Source: Campylobacteraceae bacterium
GTDB lineage: Bacteria; Campylobacterota; Campylobacteria; Campylobacterales; Sulfurospirillaceae
Direction: 5' to 3'
DNA: 6,117 nucleotides
NCBI GenBank assembly: GCA_019162915.1
Contig: JAFLKZ010000094.1
Span: forward strand, 246 to 6,362
The number at the start of each line of letters is the position of its first letter. Position 1 is the stretch's first letter. The position numbers and the translations under genes are program-made. Below, piece after piece: positions 1-5,883 of the stretch. The notes beneath the pieces were generated by a model. It saw only the letters and a list, made by a program, of their open reading frames with translations, did not search any database and was not told where the DNA came from.

Positions 1-1
1 T

Positions 2-1042
2 CATGCAGTGAAAGGTAAAAATTATGACTTAGGGGGATTAGAATTAGAAAAAATCCTCACGTATGAAGAAGTTTTACAAGATTGCTTGAAAGACTACTTT
101 ATGCCACCAGAAGCCATTCAAGTTTCTCCTCTTATCCCTTTTTCTCCAATGCCAGGTGGCGCCTTGACTGCTAATACACAAATGCTACGTGATAACAATA
201 TCCTTCATAAATTCCCAGAAGTCATTAAAGCTATGCGTGAAGTCGTTGAAAAAGGTGGATACGGTACAAGCGTGACTCCTGTTTCACAGTTTTATTTCCA
301 ACAAGCTTTTAACAATGTTATGTTTGGACCATGGAACAAGATAGCAGAAGGCTATGGCAAGATGGTATTAGGATACTTTGGAAAAACACCAGTTGCTCCT
401 GATGCTTCTGTAGTAGCACTTTCAAGTAAACAATTAAAATTAGAACCAACGACTAAAAATGCAATAGACCTAGCAGACGCTGATGAAACAAAATCACTCT
501 TACATGTAAGAAAAATTCTAGAAGCAGAAAAGATTGAAATTACAGATGAAAACCTTTTTATTGCCGCATCATGTAAAGAAAAAGGTATCGCCTTCCTTAA
601 AGGTGAAGCTAAAGCAAGTGTGCGAAAAATAACTAAAACAGAGAGTATTGAGTCTATCTGTAGCACAACCTCTGATTATACCGTGATGGTTAATGGACAA
701 AAATATAATGTTAAATCAAGTGCCAACGATACATCATTGTTTGTCAATGGACAACAATATAATATTGAAATTTCAGAGGGTTGTGAAGAAACTACAGTGA
801 CTCCTAGTATAGAAGAGGAGAGCTTATCTGATGGTTGTCAGATTAAAGCAGGATTACCAGGTGTTATCTTTAAAGTTTTGGTCAATGTAGGTGATGTGGT
901 AGTTAAAGGACAGGCTGTTGTTGTTATTGAAGCCATGAAAATGGAGATTGAGATAGCTTCACCGCAAGAGGGAACTATCAGCGAAATAAGAGTGAAACAA
1001 GGCGATACGGTTGCTAATAATCAGTTGCTAGTCGTTCTGTAG
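2..1042 (+). CDS. oadA: Oxaloacetate decarboxylase alpha / pyruvate carboxylase subunit B, C-terminal part (5' end outside window)
   Basis: This is the biotin-carrying carboxyltransferase subunit, which transfers CO2 between oxaloacetate/pyruvate and biotin in the cytoplasm. The reading frame is open from base 2, so the gene is cut by the window edge; a GTG at base 8 is not a credible start. Family members are about 600 residues, so roughly the first 250, including the TIM-barrel metal and lysine residues, are unseen. Visible first is the conserved PYC/OADA domain (to about base 640), with PMPGGALTANTQM and GTSVTPVSQFYFQQAF. A short linker follows, then a biotinyl domain (about 848-1039) with the motif EAMKMEIE, whose biotin-accepting Lys is codon 938-940. 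The linker is acidic and short rather than Ala/Pro-rich, and contains a duplicated VNGQ-YN motif. The adjacent oadB favours the name oadA; the Campylobacter orthologue is called pycB. The family is certain, the direction of reaction in vivo is not. Confidence 0.93.
   Translation, partial: HAVKGKNYDLGGLELEKILTYEEVLQDCLKDYFMPPEAIQVSPLIPFSPMPGGALTANTQMLRDNNILHKFPEVIKAMREVVEKGGYGTSVTPVSQFYFQQAFNNVMFGPWNKIAEGYGKMVLGYFGKTPVAPDASVVALSSKQLKLEPTTKNAIDLADADETKSLLHVRKILEAEKIEITDENLFIAASCKEKGIAFLKGEAKASVRKITKTESIESICSTTSDYTVMVNGQKYNVKSSANDTSLFVNGQQYNIEISEGCEETTVTPSIEEESLSDGCQIKAGLPGVIFKVLVNVGDVVVKGQAVVVIEAMKMEIEIASPQEGTISEIRVKQGDTVANNQLLVVL
689..766 (+). repeat. Duplicated VNGQ(K/Q)YN(V/I) motif before the biotinyl domain
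   Basis: Two in-frame copies of an eight-codon unit lie at 689-712 and 743-766, with starts 54 bases apart. They match at 21 of 24 bases and encode VNGQKYNV and VNGQQYNI. Many OadA/PycB proteins have, as I recall, a single V-V-NG--Y-V beta hairpin just ahead of the linker, so this looks like a local duplication of that hairpin. It could also be two independently similar strands. Confidence 0.6.
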
Positions 1043-1053
1043 AAGTTAGTAGG

Positions 1054-2364
1054 ATGAAAAAAATCGTTATTATTTTTTTAGTTCTTTTAAGTTTTGTTTT
1101 TACATCAACATCCCTTATGGGCTCTGATGTGGCAAAGGAAGATCTTAATAAAGATTATAAGTCTAAGAGTGTAAGTGAGCTTTTTGGTTCACTTTATGAA
1201 TCAACAGGCTTAAATGCCATGATTAATCCACAAGAAGGATTAGTCAGTCATGGCACTACGGTTTCTACCTTTAACCAAGGCGGTGGAAGAGTCGTGATGA
1301 TTGCGATTTGTTTTGTACTTTTTTACCTTGCTATTGCAAAAGGGTTTGAACCACTGTTACTGATTCCTATTGCTTTTGGAGGATTTTTAGCCAACATACC
1401 CGTCGCAGATATCGCAGGACCTGAGGGATTTTTAGGCATTCTTTTTAATATGGGAATTAGCTCGGGACTTTTCCCTTTACTCATTTTTATGGGTGTGGGT
1501 GCCATGACCGATTTTGGTCCATTGCTTGCTAACCCTAAAACAGCACTCTTAGGGGGTGCTGCACAACTGGGTATTTTTGGAACCATTGTGGGTGCGGCAG
1601 TTCTTACGGAATATACAGGATTTATCAATTTTTCACTTAAAGATGCTTGTGCCATAGGTATCATTGGAGGGGCAGATGGTCCTACTTCTATCTTTGTTGC
1701 CACGAGGTTAGCACCAGATTTATTAGGTGCCATTGCTGTTGCTGCTTACTCTTATATGGCGTTAGTCCCTATTATTCAACCTCCTATTATGAGAGCTTTG
1801 ACGAGTAAAGAAGAGCGTCTTATTAAGATGGAACAGTTACGTGAAGTCTCCAAGTTAGAAAAAATAATCTTTCCTTTGACTATTATGGTCTTATGTATCA
1901 TTATCTTACCTGATGCTACACCGCTGATTGGAGCACTAGCTTTTGGTAATTTTGCCAGAGAATCAGGTGTTATTAAAAGACTTTCTTTAACCATGGAAAA
2001 TGAGCTCATTAATATCGTTACTATTTTCTTAGGGTTATCCGTAGGTTCAAAATTAGCTGCGGAGAAGTTTTTAGTACCAGAAACATTAGGTATCTTGTTT
2101 TTAGGTCTTATCGCATTTTCGGTTGGAACAGCAGGTGGTGTTGTTATGGCTCAAATTATGAATAAGTTTACGAAGCATAAAATAAATCCGCTTATTGGTT
2201 CAGCGGGGGTAAGTGCAGTCCCAATGGCAGCACGTGTATCTAATAAAGAAGGAATGAAGGAAGATCCAACGAATATGCTGTTAATGCATGCAATGGGTCC
2301 TAATGTAGCTGGTGTTATCGGTTCAGCTGTCGCAGCAGGTGTGTTGCTTTCTATATTTAAATAA
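1054..2364 (+). CDS. oadB: Na+-translocating oxaloacetate decarboxylase, beta subunit
   Basis: This 436-residue integral membrane subunit decarboxylates carboxybiotin on the alpha subunit and uses the energy to export Na+ (or works in reverse). The residues known from Klebsiella OadB are all present at a constant offset of +5. Asp203 is Asp208 in GGADGPTSIF and Tyr229 is Tyr234 in AAYSYMALVP. Asn373, Gly377, Ser382 and Arg389 are Asn378, Gly382, Ser387 and Arg394 in NPLIGSAGVSAVPMAAR. The C-terminal block LLMHAMGPNVAGVIGSA is also typical. The protein begins with a signal-like stretch (MKKIVIIFLVLLSF), then about 55 polar residues before the first family-typical helix at about 80-97. The start is 11 bases after oadA with only a weak GAAG-type ribosome binding site, suggesting translational coupling. 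The gamma subunit (OadG) is not in the window and may be upstream. Methylmalonyl- or glutaconyl-CoA decarboxylase beta subunits are relatives, but the adjacent OadA points to oxaloacetate. Confidence 0.95.
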   Translation: MKKIVIIFLVLLSFVFTSTSLMGSDVAKEDLNKDYKSKSVSELFGSLYESTGLNAMINPQEGLVSHGTTVSTFNQGGGRVVMIAICFVLFYLAIAKGFEPLLLIPIAFGGFLANIPVADIAGPEGFLGILFNMGISSGLFPLLIFMGVGAMTDFGPLLANPKTALLGGAAQLGIFGTIVGAAVLTEYTGFINFSLKDACAIGIIGGADGPTSIFVATRLAPDLLGAIAVAAYSYMALVPIIQPPIMRALTSKEERLIKMEQLREVSKLEKIIFPLTIMVLCIIILPDATPLIGALAFGNFARESGVIKRLSLTMENELINIVTIFLGLSVGSKLAAEKFLVPETLGILFLGLIAFSVGTAGGVVMAQIMNKFTKHKINPLIGSAGVSAVPMAARVSNKEGMKEDPTNMLLMHAMGPNVAGVIGSAVAAGVLLSIFK

Positions 2365-2374
2365 AACTAAAATT

Positions 2375-2379
2375 AGGGA
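2375..2379 (+). promoter_or_regulatory. Ribosome binding site of pckA
   Basis: An AGGGA element lies 10 bases before the ATG at 2390 and only 4 bases before an in-frame ATG at 2384. The spacing favours 2390, giving an N-terminus MSKISRLEDLG, over the alternative that adds Met-Ile. Confidence 0.5.
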
Positions 2380-2389
2380 TGAAATGATT

Positions 2390-3967
2390 ATGTCGAAGAT
2401 TAGCAGATTAGAAGATCTAGGACTAACGAATATAGGTAAGGTTTACTATAACCTAGGATATGATGAGCTTTTTGAACATGAAATAAAAAATAATGAAGGT
2501 AAAGTCACCAGTAATGGAACTTTTAGTGTTGATACGGGTATCTTTACAGGTAGAAGTCCTAAAGATAAATACTTTGTAGACCAAGACCCTTCGAATAAAT
2601 ATATTTCATGGGGTAAAATAAACCATAAAGTTAGTAAAAAAATATTTGATGACTTGTTCAATAAAGTAAAAGAGCAACTTTCAAATAAAGATATCTATGT
2701 TCAAGACGCATTTAGTGGTGGAAGTTTAAGTAGTAGAAAGAGTATCAGAGTGGTAACCGAAATAGCATGGCAAGCTCATTTTGTTAAAAATATGTTTATT
2801 CGTCCAACTGAATCAGAACTAGTAGATTTTAAACCAGATTTTACACTTTACAATGCCTGTAAAATCTCTAATGAAAAATATAAAGAGCAGGGTCTTCATT
2901 CAGATGTTTTTGTTGTTTTTAATGTTGAAGAAAACATCGCTATCATTGGCGGTACTTGGTATGGTGGTGAGATTAAAAAAGGCATCTTCTCTATGATGAA
3001 TTATTGGCTACCACTTGAGGGAAAACTCTCCATGCACTGTTCTGCCAATGTAGGAGAAAAAGGAGACACTGCGCTCTTTTTTGGACTCTCTGGTACAGGT
3101 AAAACTACACTTTCTACTGATCCAAAGCGAAAACTTATTGGCGATGATGAGCATGGCTGGGATGACAATGGTGTCTTTAACTTTGAGGGTGGTTGTTATG
3201 CTAAATGTATCAATCTTGACCCTAGTAGTGAGCCAGAGATTTTTGGGGCTATTAAAAAAGATGCACTTTTAGAGAATGTTGTGATGGATGAAGATGGCTT
3301 TGTCGATTACAGTGATGGTTCAAAAACTGAAAATACGAGAGTTTCTTATCCTATCAATCATATTGAAAATCATGAAGAAACACTTCAAGCAGGTCATCCT
3401 CAAAAAATTATTTTTTTGACAGCAGATGCTTTTGGCATTTTACCTCCAGTTTCAAAACTCACTAAAGAGCAAGCTATGTACTACTTCCTTAGTGGATATA
3501 CAGCTAAAGTAGCTGGAACTGAAAGAGGTATTACAGAGCCAGTGGCAACATTTAGTGCTTGTTTTGGAGAAGCATTCTTGCCCCTTCATCCCACTGTTTA
3601 TGCTAAACTTCTTGGTGAAAAGATAGATAAATATCACGTTGATGTATATCTTGTCAATACAGGTTGGAGTGGCGGAAGCTATGGTATTGGAAAACGGATG
3701 AGCATCAAAGCAACACGAACGTGTATCAATGCTATTTTAGATGGAAGTATCAATACATGTGAATTTGAATCAATCCCCGTATTTGGTATCCAAGTTCCCA
3801 AAACATTAGCAGGTGTACCCACAGAGATTTTAAATCCAAGAAATACATGGGAAAATAAAAGCATTTATGATGCTACTCGAGATGAACTAGCACAAATGTT
3901 TATCGATAATTTCAAAAAATATATAACACCAGATTCTGATTTTTCATCTGCTGGACCTAAACTATAA
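2390..3967 (+). CDS. pckA: Phosphoenolpyruvate carboxykinase (ATP)
   Basis: This cytoplasmic enzyme interconverts oxaloacetate + ATP and PEP + CO2 + ADP, the gluconeogenic entry step or, in reverse, an anaplerotic ATP-yielding step. It has 525 residues, normal for the ATP-dependent family. The substrate-binding GRSP is at 54-57 (Arg55). Metal ligands Lys197 and His216, P-loop GLSGTGKTT with Lys238, and GDDEHGW at 251-257 with Asp253 match E. coli Lys213, His232, Lys254 and Asp269 at a constant offset of 16. The P-loop and lack of GTP-family motifs rule out the GTP enzyme. I chose ATG 2390 from the ribosome binding site spacing; ATG 2384 would add two residues, and an open frame further back to 2312 only overlaps the oadB end and is not credible. 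It lies 25 bases after oadB, so probably in one operon with oadA-oadB; no separate promoter is evident. Confidence 0.97.
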   Translation: MSKISRLEDLGLTNIGKVYYNLGYDELFEHEIKNNEGKVTSNGTFSVDTGIFTGRSPKDKYFVDQDPSNKYISWGKINHKVSKKIFDDLFNKVKEQLSNKDIYVQDAFSGGSLSSRKSIRVVTEIAWQAHFVKNMFIRPTESELVDFKPDFTLYNACKISNEKYKEQGLHSDVFVVFNVEENIAIIGGTWYGGEIKKGIFSMMNYWLPLEGKLSMHCSANVGEKGDTALFFGLSGTGKTTLSTDPKRKLIGDDEHGWDDNGVFNFEGGCYAKCINLDPSSEPEIFGAIKKDALLENVVMDEDGFVDYSDGSKTENTRVSYPINHIENHEETLQAGHPQKIIFLTADAFGILPPVSKLTKEQAMYYFLSGYTAKVAGTERGITEPVATFSACFGEAFLPLHPTVYAKLLGEKIDKYHVDVYLVNTGWSGGSYGIGKRMSIKATRTCINAILDGSINTCEFESIPVFGIQVPKTLAGVPTEILNPRNTWENKSIYDATRDELAQMFIDNFKKYITPDSDFSSAGPKL

Positions 3968-3968
3968 T
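3963..3968 (+). promoter_or_regulatory. Candidate -10 box for argH over the pckA stop codon
   Basis: A perfect TATAAT overlaps the pckA TAA stop. It would start transcription near 3975, just ahead of the hairpin at 3979, giving argH its own leader of about 55 bases. No good -35 is visible, but sigma70 promoters in Campylobacterota commonly lack one. In A+T-rich DNA a chance match is quite possible. Confidence 0.35.
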
Positions 3969-3978
3969 ACGCTTAAAA

Positions 3979-4001
3979 GTAAGAGGAAAAACTCCTCTTA
4001 C
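3979..4001 (+). terminator. Hairpin after pckA, possible terminator or argH leader structure
   Basis: A perfect 9-bp stem pairs GTAAGAGGA (3979-3987) with TCCTCTTAC (3993-4001) around an AAAAC loop. The following sequence CTCTTTT is only a weak U-tract, and TTAAAA (3973-3978) can extend the stem by pairing with TTTTAA (4005-4010) past a 3-base bulge. It may end or attenuate the oadA-oadB-pckA transcript, or act as a leader structure. Confidence 0.55.
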
Positions 4002-4028
4002 CTCTTTTAAAATCACCAAGGAGTTTTT
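3987..4028 (+). promoter_or_regulatory. Alternative hairpin covering the argH ribosome binding site
   Basis: AAAAACTCCT (3987-3996) is perfectly complementary over 10 bp to AGGAGTTTTT (4019-4028). The 3' arm contains most of the AAGGAG ribosome binding site (4018-4023) that lies 7 bases before the argH ATG. The 5' arm reuses the loop and 3' arm of the hairpin at 3979-4001, so the two structures cannot coexist. A regulatory role is inferred only from this pairing. Confidence 0.4.
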
Positions 4029-4030
4029 TA

Positions 4031-5416
4031 ATGTCTAAACTATGGTCTGGCAGATTTGCCAAAAGTGGAGCAAAATTATTAGATGAATTTAATGCTTCTT
4101 TGCCATTTGATAAAAAGTTATATGCAGAAGATATCAAAGGTTCTATTGCACATGCTACGATGTTAGCAAAACAAGGAATTTTAACTGATGCGGAGGCAGC
4201 ATCTATAGCCAAAGGGCTACTCCAAATTAAACAAGAGATTGAAGATGAGCAATTTGTGTTTGATATTTCCCATGAAGATATTCATATGTCCGTAGAAACA
4301 AGGCTAATTGATTTAATTGGAGAGGCTGGTAAGAAACTTCATACAGCACGAAGTCGTAATGACCAAGTTGCAGTGGATTTTAAGCAGTATGTCCAAAAAC
4401 AAACGCTTATCATTGTGAGTGCTATCGAAGAAGTGATAGAAGTTTTACTCTCTTTAGCAAAAGAAAACACGACGACACTGATGCCTGGAATGACACATTT
4501 ACAACATGCCCAACCTATCAATTTTGGCTTTCATCTTTTAGCCTATGTGTCGATGTTAAAACGTGATATTGAAAGATTTGAAAGTTCTTATCATCGAAAT
4601 AATGTACTTCCACTAGGATGTGCAGCTCTTGCTGGAACCCCTCATAATATCGATAGAGAGTATGTTGCAAAGCTGTTAGGATTTGATAGTGTCAGTGTAA
4701 ATTGTTTAGACACGGTAAGTGATAGAGACTTTGCATTAGAAATACTTTTTAACTGTTCTACGATAATGATGCACATTTCACGTTTTGCAGAAGAGCTTAT
4801 TTTGTGGTCTAGCTATGAATTTAAGTTTATCACTTTGAGTGATGAGTATTCTACGGGAAGTTCCATTATGCCTCAGAAAAAAAATCCCGATGTTCCTGAA
4901 CTTTTACGTGGTAAAACAGGACGAGTAAATGGCAATTTAATTGCGTTATTTACCGTATTAAAGGGGCTGCCTTTAGCGTATAATAAAGATATGCAAGAAG
5001 ATAAAGAGGGTGTTTTTGATAGTGTTGAAACTGTCTATATGTCTCTTAATATCCTTAAAGAAGCAGTTCGAACCATGAGCATTAATAAAGATAGAATGAA
5101 AAGTGCCTGCGAAGTGGGACATCTTAGTGCAACAGATTTGGCTGATTACCTCGTTCAAAAGTGTGATATTCCTTTTAGAGAAGCACATTTTATCACAGGT
5201 CGTGCCGTTGCTCATGCGGAGCAGTTAGGTTTGGATTTAAGTGTTTTAAGTGTGGATGAACTTCAAAAAGTAGATCAAAGAATAGGTAATGATGTCGTAG
5301 AATGCTTAAGTTTACTCAACTCAATGAACGCTAGAAACTCACAAGGTGGAACTTCTACTAAGTCTACATGTAAACAAATAGAAATTTTTGAAGCATGGAT
5401 AAAAGCAAGAGGCTAA
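4031..5416 (+). CDS. argH: Argininosuccinate lyase
   Basis: This enzyme cleaves argininosuccinate to arginine and fumarate, the last step of arginine synthesis, as a cytoplasmic homotetramer of the fumarase/aspartase superfamily. Its 461 residues are the normal family length. Substrate-binding HTARSRNDQ is at 104-112. His156 lies in MTHLQHAQP. The signature GSSIMPQKKNP at 276-286 supplies catalytic Ser277. The spacing between His156 and Ser277 (121 residues) equals that of His162 and Ser283 in duck delta-crystallin. The start is fixed by an AAGGAG site with 7-base spacing. The gene follows pckA by 63 bases, the same neighbour order I recall from C. jejuni; the metabolic link is loose, since arginine synthesis draws aspartate from oxaloacetate and releases fumarate. 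The hairpins and -10 box in the gap suggest argH can be controlled separately from the upstream genes. The last codons form one arm of a hairpin. Confidence 0.97.
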   Translation: MSKLWSGRFAKSGAKLLDEFNASLPFDKKLYAEDIKGSIAHATMLAKQGILTDAEAASIAKGLLQIKQEIEDEQFVFDISHEDIHMSVETRLIDLIGEAGKKLHTARSRNDQVAVDFKQYVQKQTLIIVSAIEEVIEVLLSLAKENTTTLMPGMTHLQHAQPINFGFHLLAYVSMLKRDIERFESSYHRNNVLPLGCAALAGTPHNIDREYVAKLLGFDSVSVNCLDTVSDRDFALEILFNCSTIMMHISRFAEELILWSSYEFKFITLSDEYSTGSSIMPQKKNPDVPELLRGKTGRVNGNLIALFTVLKGLPLAYNKDMQEDKEGVFDSVETVYMSLNILKEAVRTMSINKDRMKSACEVGHLSATDLADYLVQKCDIPFREAHFITGRAVAHAEQLGLDLSVLSVDELQKVDQRIGNDVVECLSLLNSMNARNSQGGTSTKSTCKQIEIFEAWIKARG

Positions 5417-5426
5417 AAGCCTCTTG
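5406..5426. terminator. Bidirectional terminator between convergent argH and the HIT gene
   Basis: An 8-bp perfect stem pairs CAAGAGGC (5406-5413) with GCCTCTTG (5419-5426) around a TAAAA loop that contains the argH stop codon. On the - strand the stem is followed by CTTTTAT, a fair U-tract, so it serves the HIT gene better. On the + strand the tail is GTGTTAAAT, a poor U-tract. The left arm is argH coding sequence. Confidence 0.65.
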
Positions 5427-5428
5427 TG

Positions 5429-5785
5429 TTAAATAAAGTTTTTACTATCGCTATCTGAAAGATGGCTCCAAGAAAGTTTTGCTCCACCTAAAAGGTGAAA
5501 ATGTAAGTGCATCACTTCTTGCCCACCATCTTCTCCGTTGTTGGTGATTAACCGATACCCACCTTCATCTAATCCTAAAAGTTTGGCAACTTGATGTATA
5601 AAAATGGTCATGTCTGCCATAATCTTTGGGTCAACTTCTTGGAAGTTTTTATACTCACGTTTGGGGATAATTAAAATATGGATAGGCGCTTTGGGGTTAA
5701 TATCGTGAAATGCCAAAAAATCTTCATTTTCAAGTACTTTATTACAAGGGATTTCCCCACTCACAATTTTACTAAAGATAGTCAT
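5429..5785 (-). CDS. HIT-family (HINT-type) nucleotide hydrolase/transferase
   Basis: This is a small cytoplasmic histidine-triad protein of 118 residues, close to the usual length of bacterial HINT proteins, which hydrolyse nucleoside phosphoramidates such as AMP-lysine. The N-terminus MTIFSKIVSGEIP, the segment AFHDINPKAPIHILIIPKR (26-43), and the triad HLHFHLLGG (His93, His95, His97) are all classic; His95 corresponds to the HINT nucleophile. The start is ATG 5785, because AGGAG (5792-5796) sits 6 bases upstream; a TTG at 5791 abuts that site and cannot be used. After GGAKLSW the protein ends in a polar tail (SHLSDSDSKNFI) rather than the WPPG-type end of many HINTs. It converges with argH (12 bases between stop codons) and diverges from pheS. 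The physiological substrate is unknown. Confidence 0.93.
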   Translation of the reverse strand: MTIFSKIVSGEIPCNKVLENEDFLAFHDINPKAPIHILIIPKREYKNFQEVDPKIMADMTIFIHQVAKLLGLDEGGYRLITNNGEDGGQEVMHLHFHLLGGAKLSWSHLSDSDSKNFI

Positions 5786-5791
5786 CTGCAA

Positions 5792-5796
5792 CTCCT
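5792..5796 (-). promoter_or_regulatory. Ribosome binding site of the HIT gene
   Basis: On the - strand AGGAG lies 6 bases before ATG 5785. It decides this start over the in-frame TTG at 5791, which directly touches the site. Confidence 0.75.
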
Positions 5797-5825
5797 ATTG
5801 GTCTAATTTAGTTGATTTTAACTCT

Positions 5826-5831
5826 TTTATA
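5826..5831 (-). promoter_or_regulatory. Candidate -10 box of the HIT gene
   Basis: TATAAA on the - strand would place a transcription start about 35 bases before the HIT start codon. It overlaps the pheS -10 box on the other strand. The region is so A+T-rich that other choices are possible. Confidence 0.25.
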
Positions 5832-5833
5832 AT
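5828..5833 (+). promoter_or_regulatory. Probable -10 box of the pheS promoter
   Basis: A perfect TATAAT lies 50 bases before the pheS start in the divergent intergenic region, preceded by a T-rich stretch and with no convincing -35 at normal spacing, as is common in Campylobacterota. A weaker TATAAA at 5843-5848 is an alternative. Confidence 0.5.
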
Positions 5834-5872
5834 TAAAGTTTCTATAAAATAAAAACAAAATAAACTTCTATG

Positions 5873-5877
5873 AAGGT
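5873..5877 (+). promoter_or_regulatory. Ribosome binding site of pheS
   Basis: AAGGT lies 6 bases before the TTG at 5884. It supports that unusual start, since there is no in-frame ATG between the upstream stop (5845-5847) and base 6088. Confidence 0.6.
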
Positions 5878-5883
5878 AAAGCG

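Noticed and set aside
352..666. Open frame of 104 codons on the - strand inside oadA
   Set aside because: It is entirely antisense to a conserved coding region, with no recognisable protein features.
1323..1733. Open frame of 136 codons on the - strand inside oadB
   Set aside because: It lies opposite the conserved membrane helices of OadB; its Pro/Ala/Ser-rich composition is the expected shadow of Gly/Ala-rich codons.
2312..2389. Upstream extension of the pckA frame back to an ATG inside oadB
   Set aside because: The extra 26 residues do not resemble PEPCK and overlap the conserved OadB C-terminus; a ribosome binding site supports the later start.
3081..3272. Open frame of 63 codons in another + strand frame inside pckA
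   Set aside because: It is a frame-shifted reading of the PEPCK P-loop and GDDEHGW region, which is intact in the main frame.
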